DNA of 64,000 nt, taken from positions 1-64,000 of the forward strand of contig CAZOOK010000027.1 of NCBI GenBank assembly GCA_964581385.1, written 5' to 3'. The position numbers and the translations under genes were made by a program. Source of the stretch: CAZOOK01 sp964581385. Lineage in GTDB: Bacteria > Pseudomonadota > Gammaproteobacteria > Nevskiales > Nevskiaceae. The notes beneath the pieces were generated by a model that was not told the origin of the DNA, did not search any database, and was given only the letters and a program-made list of their open reading frames with translations. Of this stretch, positions 1 to 9,642 are shown in pieces. Position 1 is the stretch's first letter. Every line of letters starts with the position of its first letter.

Positions 1-627
1 CGCCACGCCCCTTCAGCCCGCAATCGTCACATACTCATGACGCATCCGGGTTAGTCCCTTGGCACGTAGCGCTCGGAAGCGTTTAGTTCACTGGCGGCGC
101 CGGGTTCCCTCTACCGTCCTAAATTGCAGTGAAAATGAGGTGAGGCCGTGTAGGTGAAAGAACGCTGAAGCTCAAAGTTGCTGAGTTCCCGGAGCGGTGT
201 GCGCAGGCCCAGGGAAAGTAGAGTGCCAGCTGTCGACATGACCTCCATGGAAAAGCCAGCACAATAGACGCGAAAAATGGCAGGCAGCAACCGATGCCAT
301 TTTAATGCTTTACCAACTCATCCCCTCTGAAACCCTTGTCAGATAAGGGCCGTGCTACCTCCATAAAACGCAACCAGAACAACAGGGCCCAGGTAGCTAT
401 GCGGGATTCCGCACAGACCGCGGGAGGTTATGAATTCATTATTCGTCTCGATGAGCACTGGACTTTGAGTGCTGCGATCAATTACACGCAGAGCAAACCT
501 TGGAGAAACTAAGTATGAATACAAATGAACAGCACCGCAGAAAGCTTCGGGGTATCAAAATCAAGATGAGCGCTCCAGGGGGCAGGGAATTCGACCCGAA
601 GAGATTTAATTATAGGATGTGGCAGAT
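1..627. other. Left-edge stretch without a convincing gene
   Basis: No complete gene is supported. A short plus-strand frame (ATG at 399, stop at 510-512, 37 codons) ends in residues with an alternating pattern (LDEHWTLSAAINYTQSKPWRN is its last stretch) that could be the tail of an outer-membrane beta-strand protein, but the frame has no start further upstream and no ribosome binding site. It may be a gene remnant. The last 100 bases hold the leader of the next gene. Confidence 0.3.
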
Positions 628-2523
628 ATGTTTAGAGCCGCATTAGGTACTGTTATAGCTGCTTGTCTAAGCTTTCAGACGGGCTCCGTAGATGCGGCCT
701 CCGGCAGTCCGGCTCCCACACTAACGTTTACCCTGAATCCGAAATCAATTGTACTCGGAAGTTCCGCGGGTTTGAGATGGTTTACGTCGAATGCAAACTC
801 TTGCAATGCAACGGGCGGTTCGTGGAGCGGGTCGCTCCCAGTCAGAGGTTCGCAAACCGTAATGCCGGGCGCAGTCGGCATTTATAGATATCCGATCAGT
901 TGCTCCGGCCTTGGTGGTTCAGTTGCGAGTTCTGCGATTCTGCAAGTGACGAGCGCACCCTATGCGCAGCCGAGTATCGGCAGTTTCGCGCCTACGTTCG
1001 GTCCTGTTGGCACGATCGTGACGATGACGGGCTCCGGTTTTACTGGACTGACCAAGGTACAGATCGGTAACGTCTCTGACGCCACTTTCACGGTTGTGAG
1101 CGATACACAGGTCAAGGTCACCGTACCTGCGGATGCGCAGAGCGGTGCCCATGGTGTTACCGTATCCAATCCGCAAAAGGTATCGTCATCCCCCAACAGT
1201 TTTACGGTCACCACCGCTGCCGAGGCGGTGACCCTCACGGCCAATCCCACTTCGATCACGCTGGGCAATTCGGCTACCCTGAACTGGTCCAGCAGCAATG
1301 TCAGCTCGTGCACCGCCAGTGGCGCATGGAGCGGCTCGTTCGCGACCACTGGTAACTGGAATGTAACGCCTACGGCGACGGGTACGCCTCAGTACACGCT
1401 GACCTGCACCGGGGCCGGCGGCTCGGTTGCGAGTGTCACCAATCTGACGGTGACCAGCACCACGGGCGGTGATGTGGCGCCATCGGCTGTTGCGAATTTG
1501 CAATTGATCAATCAGGGGGGACCGAGTAACGCGGTCAACCCCTTGAGCAACTACCAGGAGTTTAGCTGGGCTGCTGCAACAGCCGGCACGTATCCTGTTT
1601 CCAGTTACAAAATTTATCGCAACGGTGCGGCGTACGACACGACGACAAACATGAGTTATGCAGACACCAACGCCACCGACAGCAACATCGTTGATCTGAG
1701 CGGGCCGACCACGACATACGCCTACACCGTCTCTGCGGTCGATACGCACGGGAACGAGGGGTCGCAGGCTCAAGCGTCAGCCTATTTATTTTATGGCCAG
1801 CTATTTACGCCCGGCGACCTTAACTACAGTGGTGTGACGACCGCCTACACAGATACCGGCGGCTCCCCGGTGAATGGGCCATACGACATGTTAGTCACGT
1901 ATAACTTCGGGGGTGGGTTCCAGCCGATCTCCGGACCGCCGATTGCGCAGGGCGCCAACGGCTTCGGCAACGACCTCGAAGTCGGGGCGTTCAACTACAT
2001 GGTTATGGACATCAAGGTAACGGACAACCATTACCTGACCAACGCATTGAACACGTCTCTCGTCACGCGCCTGCCACCGGGTGACGTGTTCTCCTACAAA
2101 AAGATCAACGTCTGGGACTACGCGACGCCGATCATTGGTTCGTGGGTGACATTCAAGATTCCCCTCACGGACCTCAACGTTGGCACAGGCACCTTCACGG
2201 GCAGCATCGGAATCTGCTCCGGTACAGCACCAAATGCTTCTTGTACGCTAACAGTCTCGGCCATTTTGTCAGTCGCGAGCGTAGATGCCGGTGGCATGAT
2301 CACCGGATCGGGCGTGCCGGCGGGTACGTACCTTTTCGCACATGGGCAGAATAGCAGCGTTGGCACCTTCACGATCCAGGGACCGAACCTGACATCCTCT
2401 ACCAATGTTTCGAGCGAGACGATGAACTATCGGCGCACGGGATTTTACAAGTCATTTTTTCAATGGGGCTCGGATAACAGCACGACGATTTATGTAAACA
2501 ATCTGGGCTTCACGACGAACTGA
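628..2523 (+). CDS. Exported Ig-like / IPT-TIG / fibronectin-type multidomain protein
   Basis: Probable secreted or surface protein of 631 residues with no enzyme motif. I chose ATG 628 over GTG 619 because AGGA at 614-617 is well spaced only for 628. It then opens with a short signal peptide (MFRAALGTVIAACLSFQTGSVDA). Domains in order: an Ig-like module with a Cys pair (about 30-110), an IPT/TIG fold (about 115-195, GxVGTxVTMTGSGF), a second copy of the Cys-pair Ig module (about 200-275), a fibronectin III-like part (about 285-385), and a C-terminal beta-rich region of about 240 residues that I do not recognise. The Ig modules recur in the lipoprotein at 3363. Adhesion or carbohydrate binding is inference only. 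Confidence 0.8.
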   Translation: MFRAALGTVIAACLSFQTGSVDAASGSPAPTLTFTLNPKSIVLGSSAGLRWFTSNANSCNATGGSWSGSLPVRGSQTVMPGAVGIYRYPISCSGLGGSVASSAILQVTSAPYAQPSIGSFAPTFGPVGTIVTMTGSGFTGLTKVQIGNVSDATFTVVSDTQVKVTVPADAQSGAHGVTVSNPQKVSSSPNSFTVTTAAEAVTLTANPTSITLGNSATLNWSSSNVSSCTASGAWSGSFATTGNWNVTPTATGTPQYTLTCTGAGGSVASVTNLTVTSTTGGDVAPSAVANLQLINQGGPSNAVNPLSNYQEFSWAAATAGTYPVSSYKIYRNGAAYDTTTNMSYADTNATDSNIVDLSGPTTTYAYTVSAVDTHGNEGSQAQASAYLFYGQLFTPGDLNYSGVTTAYTDTGGSPVNGPYDMLVTYNFGGGFQPISGPPIAQGANGFGNDLEVGAFNYMVMDIKVTDNHYLTNALNTSLVTRLPPGDVFSYKKINVWDYATPIIGSWVTFKIPLTDLNVGTGTFTGSIGICSGTAPNASCTLTVSAILSVASVDAGGMITGSGVPAGTYLFAHGQNSSVGTFTIQGPNLTSSTNVSSETMNYRRTGFYKSFFQWGSDNSTTIYVNNLGFTTN

Positions 2524-2634
2524 TGTCTTGGGATGCCGATCATCGATGACGACGCGATCTACGATCATCTCAAACTGTTAGCGCGCTTCTTGCGCTTGGC
2601 CGGGTCTTCCGGCCTCTTCATCTGCCCAGATGAA

Positions 2635-3093
2635 ATGGTCAACCTCTACAAGCTGGCCAATACTCTCAAGGGTAAGGGAGCCGAGTTGTACGGCGGCCGT
2701 TGAAATTCAGAGGGCGTGCCGCTGGTCTATGCGTCAACAACACTGAGCCTCGCCGCTTGTGAACGGTTTGTGCATGCCCCGCTCCTCAGCAAGAACGTGC
2801 AGCTTTTTGCGATCGGCATCGAGGTATCGGATGAAATGGCGGAAAGCACAATGCGTCCGTCGCCCTTGCCTAAAGATTGGCGGTCCGCGGAGCCTTCAAA
2901 TTCGACGATGGCATGGGGAAAAAGCTGGACATTTGCCAAGCGGTCGCTGCTGGCAGCGGTTCCAAGTGTCCAGCTGCCGCTGGATTTCTTTGCGCATTCC
3001 CGCGAGTACAACATGCTCATCAACACGCTGCATCCGATGATGTCAGCAGTCCGGATTGCCGAGATGGCTCCGGGGCGGTGCGTCAGTGATTGA
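2635..3093 (+). pseudogene. RES-domain (toxin-type) gene interrupted by an in-frame TGA
   Basis: Reading from ATG 2635 gives MVNLYKLANTLKGKGAELYGGR, then TGA (2701-2703), then NSEGVPLVYASTTLSLAACE and onward to 3093. RES proteins normally read GGRWNSxGxPxVYAS at this point, so the TGA stands exactly where Trp (TGG) is expected: a one-base change. The remainder keeps family features (LPKDWR, a late REYNMLINTLHP segment) and total length is about 152 residues, normal for the family. The frame is also open upstream to ATG 2533. A GTG at 2716 could restart translation but would lose the N-terminal Arg/Tyr region. RES toxins usually attack NAD+ and pair with a Xre/DUF2384 antitoxin; I see none here. 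It could be a dead gene, a sequencing error or readthrough. Confidence 0.7.
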
Positions 3094-3336
3094 ACGACTG
3101 GCACCTTTGCGGCGCCGAGTCTGAGTAACTGTATGTCGGTTATAGGCACAATGAGCCGGGCATCGATCAACTCGCCGGCGAGGCTGGGTAGCGGCGACGG
3201 CCGCACCGCGCGAATCTCCTCATGCTTTCCGATCAACCTGCGGGCTTTACGCAATCTTCGCGCGACAACATTTTGAGGCCTCTCTGGCGGGCCGCTAAAG
3301 CTGCGAACGCATGATGCCGATAAGCGCTCTCTGGGA

Positions 3337-3354
3337 CCGCAGGGCTCCCTGCGG
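3337..3354 (+). promoter_or_regulatory. Hairpin overlapping the ribosome binding site of the beta-helix lipoprotein
   Basis: CCGCAGGG (3337-3344) and CCCTGCGG (3347-3354) are perfect inverted repeats with a 2-base gap. The presumed Shine-Dalgarno GGAG (3353-3356), six bases before the GTG at 3363, begins inside the 3' arm. In mRNA the stem could hide part of the site; as DNA it could be an operator. Confidence 0.4.
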
Positions 3355-3362
3355 AGTCTTTC

Positions 3363-6300
3363 GTGCGTCGTTGTTGTCGTTCACTCGCATTAATACCGTT
3401 CACGTTCGCTGTCCCCATGTTCAGTGTGGGTCTCGTCGCCTGCGGTGGCAGCGGGTCACAGTCATCTGCGACTCCGGTGGCGATCCCTGCCGCCGCGCCA
3501 ACCGTCGCGATTACGCTTAATTCCTCGACTGCAACTCTCGGCGATCCTGCGACACTGACTTGGTCGAGTGTGAACGCTCAGACTTGCACCGCGACCAATG
3601 ATTGGAGCTTCGCAATTGCCCCTAACGGCAGTTTCAACTTCAGCTCGGTGGCTCCTGGTACCTATCACTATGGACTCAGCTGCACGGGCGCGGGCGGCAC
3701 GGCGACAGCCTCTACGACGCTGACGGTCAACGTGCCGGCGTCGATTTCTGCGCCAGCTCCGTTGATCTTTTCGCAAAATACACTCGAAGCGCCGGTGTGG
3801 GCTGAGCCCGACGACTTGCTGCTCTTAGCCGGAGATGGCTTCACAACCGCCGATCGTGTGGTTTACGCCGCCGTGCCTGACGGCGCTTTGGCGCCTACGC
3901 AGCCGCCGCCTTCGGTGCCCACCGTGCCGACGGCGGAAATCGGCTTCGCTGATATCGCTAGCGTCGCCAGCGTGCCACGCACCCTCGCCGTGCATATGCC
4001 GACCGCGATCACGGCCGGACAGCCTTACGCGTTGTGGGTGATTTCGGACGGTGGCCATTGGAGCAATGGCGTCACGATCAACGACGCACGACCGTTGTGG
4101 CTGACGCCCGATCGGGTTTATGAGACGGCAACGATGGCTTCGTTACCGCGCGCGCTCAAGGTCGTCGGTAAGAATCTGCTGCCGATGGCCGGAGCGACCG
4201 CGACACAAGTGCGTCTTAGTGGTCAGGCAACTTACATTTTGCAAGCTGTCCCCGCTGGCAACGAAGATCCCGTTACTCAGCCACGGATCGACCGCTACGC
4301 TGCGCGCGTGAATCTGCCGGCATCAATGTTGGCAGGCACCTATGATGTCAGTGTCAGTCGCGATGGTGGTGCGCATTGGATCGGCATGCTGAGTCAGCCG
4401 CCGCAGAGCGGCGATTTGCCAGCCACCCAGCAATTCACGGTCCTTGCCGATGCTCCGGCACCGCTCAGTTATCCGGTTTCGAACTATGGCTGCGCGACGG
4501 ACGGTAGCGATAACACCGGCTGCATCGTCGCCGCGATCAACGATGCGGCGGCTAATGGTGGTGGCAATGTGCTGTTTGGCGCCGGGACTTGGCGATTACT
4601 TGATAACAACGTCAACGGCGTGGGTAACAATTGTCGCAACGGCATTATCGTACCGGCCGGCGTAAATCTGGTCGGCGAGGGTACAGGCGCTACTGCCATC
4701 TTGCGCGGCGCAACGTGGGGAGACGCGAGCGCCTCCGCTACGCCCAATGACATGCCGATCTTCTCCCTCATGGGGCACAATGAGATTCACGACATTACTT
4801 TTTCCGATGCTTATGTCTATGACAGCAACACGGCCTACAGTTATCTAAGGCTCATCAGTATTGGGACGCGATCCTATGATGGTGTTGTCGATTGCAGTAC
4901 CGGCAATCCGGTCGCTCCAGCATCCGATATATTCATCTACAACAACGTCTTCGACAAACCTTATATCGCCATCAAGGAGGGAGGTGGGCCGATCGACCAT
5001 CTCTACATCGTCAATAATTTGTTCGGTGCTTTCTACACCGATATCTTTTTCGACGGCGTGACGATGACAGATTCCATCATCGACAATAATCATTTCATGC
5101 CGAGCAGCTTTATCGTTTATGGCCACAATGGGAGCTGTGACTATTGGTGTTACCAGCCAGGCTACGGAGTGATCGCCACGCAAATCGCCGAAGGGCTGCG
5201 CGTGGATTTCAGCAACAATTTCGCCGATGGCGCTTCACGCAACGCCGTAAACGCAACGCCGTCGCAGGTCCCCGCAACGCAGTTTCTTTATAACGCGAGC
5301 AGTGATTCCACCGGCTGGCGCGCCGCATTCTTCTGGTCCATGAGCTTCAACCAGGAAATGAACCTGCTGTCTGAAAATATAGCGACTTGCACGGGCGATA
5401 AGGCGGGTGACGGCGAAGCGCTAGTGATCGACAGTAATAACAACACCACCGGCTTCAATGCACCACGCCAAGTGTTGTCGGTAACAACCGATGCGTCGTC
5501 AAATCCGACCACGTCCACCATCAAAGTGCAGGGCGTGTTTGACGGTACTGGACCCTACTCGCATGTGCTGTTCACGCCGGACCACTATGTCGGCTTTTGG
5601 GCCGAGATCGAGCAGGGCCACGGACTTGGCCAGGTCCGCAAAATTATCGCCGTTACGCCGGGCAGCACAGCTACCACGCTAACCGTGACCCCGGCTTTTG
5701 ACGTACCTCCGCAATCCGACAGTTTGATTTCTGTTACCAAGGAGGCGTGGCAGATTGCGATGGTCGACAATTACGTCGATAACCGGACACCGCTTTGTAC
5801 CCAGGCCAATGCTGATAACAATACGCCGGCAAAGCCTTCCCCCGGCGTCATCTCCTACTATGGATCGACGGTCGCCTCGGTGATGGAAGGGAATGAGCAG
5901 CACGCTACGGGCGGCATTATTTTAAATTCCCAGGGCCACACCGCGTTCCAGACATTTCTTGATGTGCGCGCCAATATCATCGACGGCGAATATAACTGGA
6001 ACGACGCCTGCAGCGGCGGGGGCATCATCACACCGTTGACATCGCCATCGTCATTTGCGGCGGTCTTGGGTTCTTTTGGGACATCGATCGACCATAACGT
6101 CATCACCCAATCTGATGCGATTTGGGGCGGCGGTATTGTTTACGCTCAAACCGGTACCGAGGGAAATGCGGCTGGCCCATGGCGTATCGGTGACAGCAAT
6201 CTCTTGTTCCATAATTCCATTACGGGGCATGGAACCTCCGCGGTTGCCAGCGCAGCACTCTGTGGAGGAGATCAATATGGCGGATATGCCTACTCCGGCC

Positions 6301-6857
6301 GCAAAGGCATCGCTGTGATGCATGATGGCAGCTCACCGCTGGCCTGGCGTACGGTGATGTACGGCAACAGTTGCGACATCGAGACGACCGATTCATCACC
6401 CGCATCTCCACTTTATGATCTGGGCACGGGTACGCAACGCTACTGCCCGTCGGGCGCGGCCGCGAGTTCCTGTGAATGTGCAGGTGTCGCCACCACCGAT
6501 GTCGGTATTACCGCCTCCACAAGTTCCGCTACCGTCGTAAACGGCGCGACCGTGACCTTTAGTGTCAAAGTAACAAATTCGGCCACAGCGACCGCGACCA
6601 GGCTTCGCCTGATTCTCGAACCTTCTGCGGGCATTCAATTCATCCGCAGTAGCCTGGGCGCCAACTGCGATCTCAACGCCAACGGTGATGTCTGCACCTC
6701 GTCCGACCTTGCCGCGGGGCAAAGCGCAACCGCGACTTTTACCGCGAACGCAGTTGCCAGCGGTACCTGGCCACTCAATTTCACCATCACCCATGCCGAA
6801 GCGGATAACAATCCGTTGAACGACAGCGCAGCCCTCATAGAAGCTGTTGCGCCGTAA
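3363..6857 (+). CDS. Large lipoprotein with Ig-like module, parallel beta-helix and DUF11-type domain
   Basis: 1164 residues. The N-terminus is a lipoprotein signal with lipobox LVAC (lipidated Cys about residue 27) followed by a low-complexity linker. About 40-120 is an Ig-like module with two Cys, matching those of the protein at 628. About 130-360 is beta-rich. About 370-560 matches pectate-lyase-3 / right-handed beta-helix proteins: an Asp-Gly-Ser-Asp-Asn-Thr start followed by GGGNVLFGAGTW and many N-N-N/F turns, continuing to about 1000. About 1050-1160 is a DUF11/CARDB-like beta domain (TVTFSVKVTNSATATATRL). Such proteins sit at the cell surface and often bind or cut polysaccharide; no catalytic residue can be assigned. 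The start is GTG with GGAG upstream. Confidence 0.8.
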   Translation: MRRCCRSLALIPFTFAVPMFSVGLVACGGSGSQSSATPVAIPAAAPTVAITLNSSTATLGDPATLTWSSVNAQTCTATNDWSFAIAPNGSFNFSSVAPGTYHYGLSCTGAGGTATASTTLTVNVPASISAPAPLIFSQNTLEAPVWAEPDDLLLLAGDGFTTADRVVYAAVPDGALAPTQPPPSVPTVPTAEIGFADIASVASVPRTLAVHMPTAITAGQPYALWVISDGGHWSNGVTINDARPLWLTPDRVYETATMASLPRALKVVGKNLLPMAGATATQVRLSGQATYILQAVPAGNEDPVTQPRIDRYAARVNLPASMLAGTYDVSVSRDGGAHWIGMLSQPPQSGDLPATQQFTVLADAPAPLSYPVSNYGCATDGSDNTGCIVAAINDAAANGGGNVLFGAGTWRLLDNNVNGVGNNCRNGIIVPAGVNLVGEGTGATAILRGATWGDASASATPNDMPIFSLMGHNEIHDITFSDAYVYDSNTAYSYLRLISIGTRSYDGVVDCSTGNPVAPASDIFIYNNVFDKPYIAIKEGGGPIDHLYIVNNLFGAFYTDIFFDGVTMTDSIIDNNHFMPSSFIVYGHNGSCDYWCYQPGYGVIATQIAEGLRVDFSNNFADGASRNAVNATPSQVPATQFLYNASSDSTGWRAAFFWSMSFNQEMNLLSENIATCTGDKAGDGEALVIDSNNNTTGFNAPRQVLSVTTDASSNPTTSTIKVQGVFDGTGPYSHVLFTPDHYVGFWAEIEQGHGLGQVRKIIAVTPGSTATTLTVTPAFDVPPQSDSLISVTKEAWQIAMVDNYVDNRTPLCTQANADNNTPAKPSPGVISYYGSTVASVMEGNEQHATGGIILNSQGHTAFQTFLDVRANIIDGEYNWNDACSGGGIITPLTSPSSFAAVLGSFGTSIDHNVITQSDAIWGGGIVYAQTGTEGNAAGPWRIGDSNLLFHNSITGHGTSAVASAALCGGDQYGGYAYSGRKGIAVMHDGSSPLAWRTVMYGNSCDIETTDSSPASPLYDLGTGTQRYCPSGAAASSCECAGVATTDVGITASTSSATVVNGATVTFSVKVTNSATATATRLRLILEPSAGIQFIRSSLGANCDLNANGDVCTSSDLAAGQSATATFTANAVASGTWPLNFTITHAEADNNPLNDSAALIEAVAP

Positions 6858-7077
6858 AAAATCAGCGTCTATGGTTTTTGGGTAACGGCGAATAATCCGC
6901 TAGCAAAAGCCCGCTCCGCAGCGGTTCGGTTTATCGACGGGATTCAGTGAAATAAAACCGTCGTTACAACTTTCGCACAGCCTCGCGACACTTATCGCCG
7001 GTGATCTGCAACATGCCGCTTCCAGAATGCAGCGCCATTCCATACCCCGCATCACGGCTTATCGGAGGAGTCCGCAC

Positions 7078-8322
7078 ATGAAATTGATTTCAACTCACGC
7101 GCTCGGCATGGCATTCGCATCGGCTGTGGTCGTGACTTGCACGCCCGCTCTTGCAGATCCCACGTTCAGTATCATTTCCAGCCCCAATCCAAGCGCGTCC
7201 GGAAATGTCGTCAACGCTCTGGCAGCATTGAACCCCAACGATGTCTGGGCTGTCGGCTTCAACAACTCTAACAACCTCAACGATTCACGCACGCTGATTC
7301 AGCATTGGAACGGCCGGAGCTGGAGCACGGTGCGCAGTCCCAATCCTGGTTCGCCGGCTTCGTGCTCCCGCTTCAACAGCGGCAATGTGCTGAACGCAGC
7401 GGCCGCTGTCAGCCGCAGCGACGTGTGGGCGGTGGGGTTCAGTTTCAGCTGCAGCGCACTGCTCAAGCCCATGATCCTGAATTGGAACGGCCGACATTGG
7501 AGCGTCGTGCCGAACCCGGCGCTCAACGTCAACGATAATGCGGCGCTCAACGGTGTCGTAGCGCTCGCTTCCGACAATATCTACGCCGTGGGCTATCAGC
7601 CGGCACCCAACGGCGCCGTGCTAACGCTGATCGAACATTGGGACGGCACGAGCTGGAGCGTGGTCGCGAGTCCCAATCCGAGTCCCACCGGCAATACTCT
7701 TTCTGCCGTTGCGGCAACGCCGAGTGGCGAGCTGTGGGCGGTCGGTGACACTGTCGATCAGGCAACCACGTCGATCCAGACGCTGACGCTGCACTCAACC
7801 GACGGCGTCAATTGGAGCGTGGTGACCAGCCCCAATCCGCTGCCGCCGGCGTTCCTCAACCAAAACGTTTTGGCAGCAGTGACGGCGCCATCGCCGAACG
7901 ATGTGACTGCTGCCGGCTTCATTCTCGATTTTTCCAACCAGCGCCGGCTGACGCTGGTCGAGCATTGGGACGGTAGCAGCTGGCAGGTCGTGACGAGTGC
8001 GAATCCGAGCAGCGCGCCCGGTAGCCTCAATGTGCTGACAGCGGTCACTTCTCAGTCCGGGAAAACTTATGCCGCGGGTTACCAGGCCAATGCTGCCACG
8101 AATGGCAATTTCCTGGCTCTGATCGAGCAGTTCGATGGCGCGGCATGGTCGATCGTCGGCAGTCCCGCGGTCGGCGTCGCGCAGCAGCTTTTCGATATCG
8201 AAGCGGTACCGGGAAGCAGCCAGCTGTGGGGAAGTGGTGCTTATTCCACGAATGACACCGACACTGAGAGCAACCTGCTGATCGTCCCAAAGACGCTGTC
8301 CATCTTCGCGCCGTCGGGCTGA
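7078..8322 (+). CDS. Exported repeat protein, probable beta-propeller
   Basis: 414 residues from ATG 7078, chosen because GGAGGAG lies about 10 bases upstream and a clean signal peptide follows (MKLISTHALGMAFASAVVVT... cleavage after ALA). The mature part is about six repeats of 55-65 residues. Each has a NDVWAVGF-like strand, then LIxHWNGxSWSxVxSPNP. The alternating W-A-V-G / H-W-N-G pattern resembles blade-forming repeats seen in secreted bacterial propellers of unknown role. No catalytic motif, membrane segment or anchor after the signal is visible. It stands alone between the lipoprotein and a convergent dehydrogenase gene. Confidence 0.75.
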   Translation: MKLISTHALGMAFASAVVVTCTPALADPTFSIISSPNPSASGNVVNALAALNPNDVWAVGFNNSNNLNDSRTLIQHWNGRSWSTVRSPNPGSPASCSRFNSGNVLNAAAAVSRSDVWAVGFSFSCSALLKPMILNWNGRHWSVVPNPALNVNDNAALNGVVALASDNIYAVGYQPAPNGAVLTLIEHWDGTSWSVVASPNPSPTGNTLSAVAATPSGELWAVGDTVDQATTSIQTLTLHSTDGVNWSVVTSPNPLPPAFLNQNVLAAVTAPSPNDVTAAGFILDFSNQRRLTLVEHWDGSSWQVVTSANPSSAPGSLNVLTAVTSQSGKTYAAGYQANAATNGNFLALIEQFDGAAWSIVGSPAVGVAQQLFDIEAVPGSSQLWGSGAYSTNDTDTESNLLIVPKTLSIFAPSG

Positions 8323-8391
8323 GCGCAGTTTTTTGAGACGACTTCTACGCCGCGATGCGCACTCGCCCGGTGAGCAGAACCATCCTGCGGA

Positions 8392-9132
8392 TCAGTAGAT
8401 CACGCGGCCACCGTTCACACCGAGCGTCTGGCCGGTGACGTAGCCTGCGGCCTCGGATGCGAGATAGGAGCACGCCGCAGCGATGTCCTCGGGTTGGCCC
8501 GCGCGCTTCATCGGAGAGGCTGCGACGAGCGTATCGATGTTGACGGGGGAGGCACGCGTCATTGGTGTATCGATGAAGCCGGGTGGGATGTTGTTCACAG
8601 TGATGCCGCAATCGGCGAACTCCGCCGCCAGCGATTTGGTGAGGGCAATGATCCCCCCTTTCGATGACGAATAGTGGGTCATCCTTTTGGCGCCGGTCTG
8701 TGCGGAGGACGAGGAGATGTTGATGATGCGGCCCCAGCCTGCCGACAGCATGTCGGGAACAACTGCCTGCGTGAGTATGAACGGTCCCATCAGATTGATC
8801 CGATAAAACCGTTCCAGCACCTCCTGAGTGATCTCCAGGAACGGGCAGAAACCGGTAATGCCGGCGTTGTTAACCAGGATCAAGATGGGCCCCAGCTCGG
8901 CGCGGACACGCGCCACGATGCTGTCGATGGATGTCTTGGCCGACGCATCACCAACACACGCGAGGGCCCGACCGCCGTCAGCTTCGATCATGCGGACCGT
9001 CTCGGCGGCAGTCTCGCCATTCAAGTCCCACACGGCGACGGCCGCGCCATCGCGAGCCAGTTGCACGCTGCAGGCGCGTCCGATTCCACTGCCGCCGCCG
9101 GTGACGACGGCCGTCTTACCTTTTAGAGACAT
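8392..9132 (-). CDS. Short-chain dehydrogenase/reductase (SDR)
   Basis: 246-residue NAD(P)-dependent oxidoreductase of the classical SDR family. Visible motifs: GGGSGIGRA for the cofactor loop near the start, NNAG in the middle, INISSSSAQTG containing the catalytic Ser, then YSSSK with the catalytic Tyr and Lys, and a C-terminal VTGQTLGVNGGRVIY. The start at 9132 (MSLKGKTAVVTGGG) has GGAGG six bases upstream; longer frames reaching the N-gap lack support. It is divergent from the LLM monooxygenase at 9643, and the shared upstream DNA holds the two TTGTC-GGACAA palindromes. Probably a 3-hydroxyacyl-CoA or alcohol dehydrogenase step of the catabolic system; substrate not predictable. Confidence 0.88.
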   Translation of the reverse strand: MSLKGKTAVVTGGGSGIGRACSVQLARDGAAVAVWDLNGETAAETVRMIEADGGRALACVGDASAKTSIDSIVARVRAELGPILILVNNAGITGFCPFLEITQEVLERFYRINLMGPFILTQAVVPDMLSAGWGRIINISSSSAQTGAKRMTHYSSSKGGIIALTKSLAAEFADCGITVNNIPPGFIDTPMTRASPVNIDTLVAASPMKRAGQPEDIAAACSYLASEAAGYVTGQTLGVNGGRVIY

Positions 9133-9216
9133 CGTTCCTCCATAGTATTTTCCGGCGAGATGGTATGTGATCTTTGATGTGCCCCGCGAGACCCGTCGCC
9201 GCATTCGGTGGTCCAT

Positions 9217-9316
9217 NNNNNNNNNNNNNNNNNNNNNNNNNNNNNNNNNNNNNNNNNNNNNNNNNNNNNNNNNNNNNNNNNNNNNNNNNNNNNNNNNNNN
9301 NNNNNNNNNNNNNNNN
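9217..9316. other. Assembly gap (100 N)
   Basis: Exactly 100 N, the usual placeholder for a scaffold join of unknown size. It lies in the intergenic region between the SDR and the LLM monooxygenase, so sequence, including a gene, may be missing here. Confidence 0.95.
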
Positions 9317-9373
9317 CACGAACGGTTCGTTCTTTCGGGCGCACACCCGGTTGTGGCTTGGGAAGCACCGCTG

Positions 9374-9391
9374 ATTTTGTCCGGACAAAAT
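9374..9391. promoter_or_regulatory. Perfect 18-bp palindrome, candidate operator (site 1)
   Basis: ATTTTGTCCGGACAAAAT is a perfect palindrome in the divergent SDR/LLM control region, about 250 bases from each start on the sequence as assembled. Its core TTGTCCGGACAA returns at 33476-33493. A second pairing of the half sites (GACAA...TTGTC) overlaps on its right side. Confidence 0.6.
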
Positions 9392-9451
9392 TGTCAACCG
9401 ATATTAACAATGTAAGCATAAATAACTTCTAATTGGAAGAACATCTTTAAG

Positions 9452-9463
9452 TTGTCTGGACAA
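9452..9463. promoter_or_regulatory. TTGTC-TG-GACAA half-palindrome, candidate operator (site 2)
   Basis: TTGTCTGGACAA lies 61 bases right of site 1, about 180 bases before the LLM start. The same 12-mer core is centred in the longer palindrome at 33561-33582. Confidence 0.5.
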
Positions 9464-9642
9464 ATAAATCGGGGCCGCGTGAGGCGCGTGTTTAAAATCC
9501 TTTGAGCCAACGAACTCTTTGAGCGGCGTCACGCCGCTTTTGCGATGAAACTGTCGATCATTAACCGCTTGATCGCAACTCCACAAAAGAGATTCGTGGT
9601 TTAAGCGCCGATCGAGAAAAAGTTTGCTGCCGGAGGGTACTC

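Noticed and set aside
2727..3254. Long minus-strand frame opposite the RES gene
   Set aside because: Translation matches no family and is the shadow of a recognisable RES frame.
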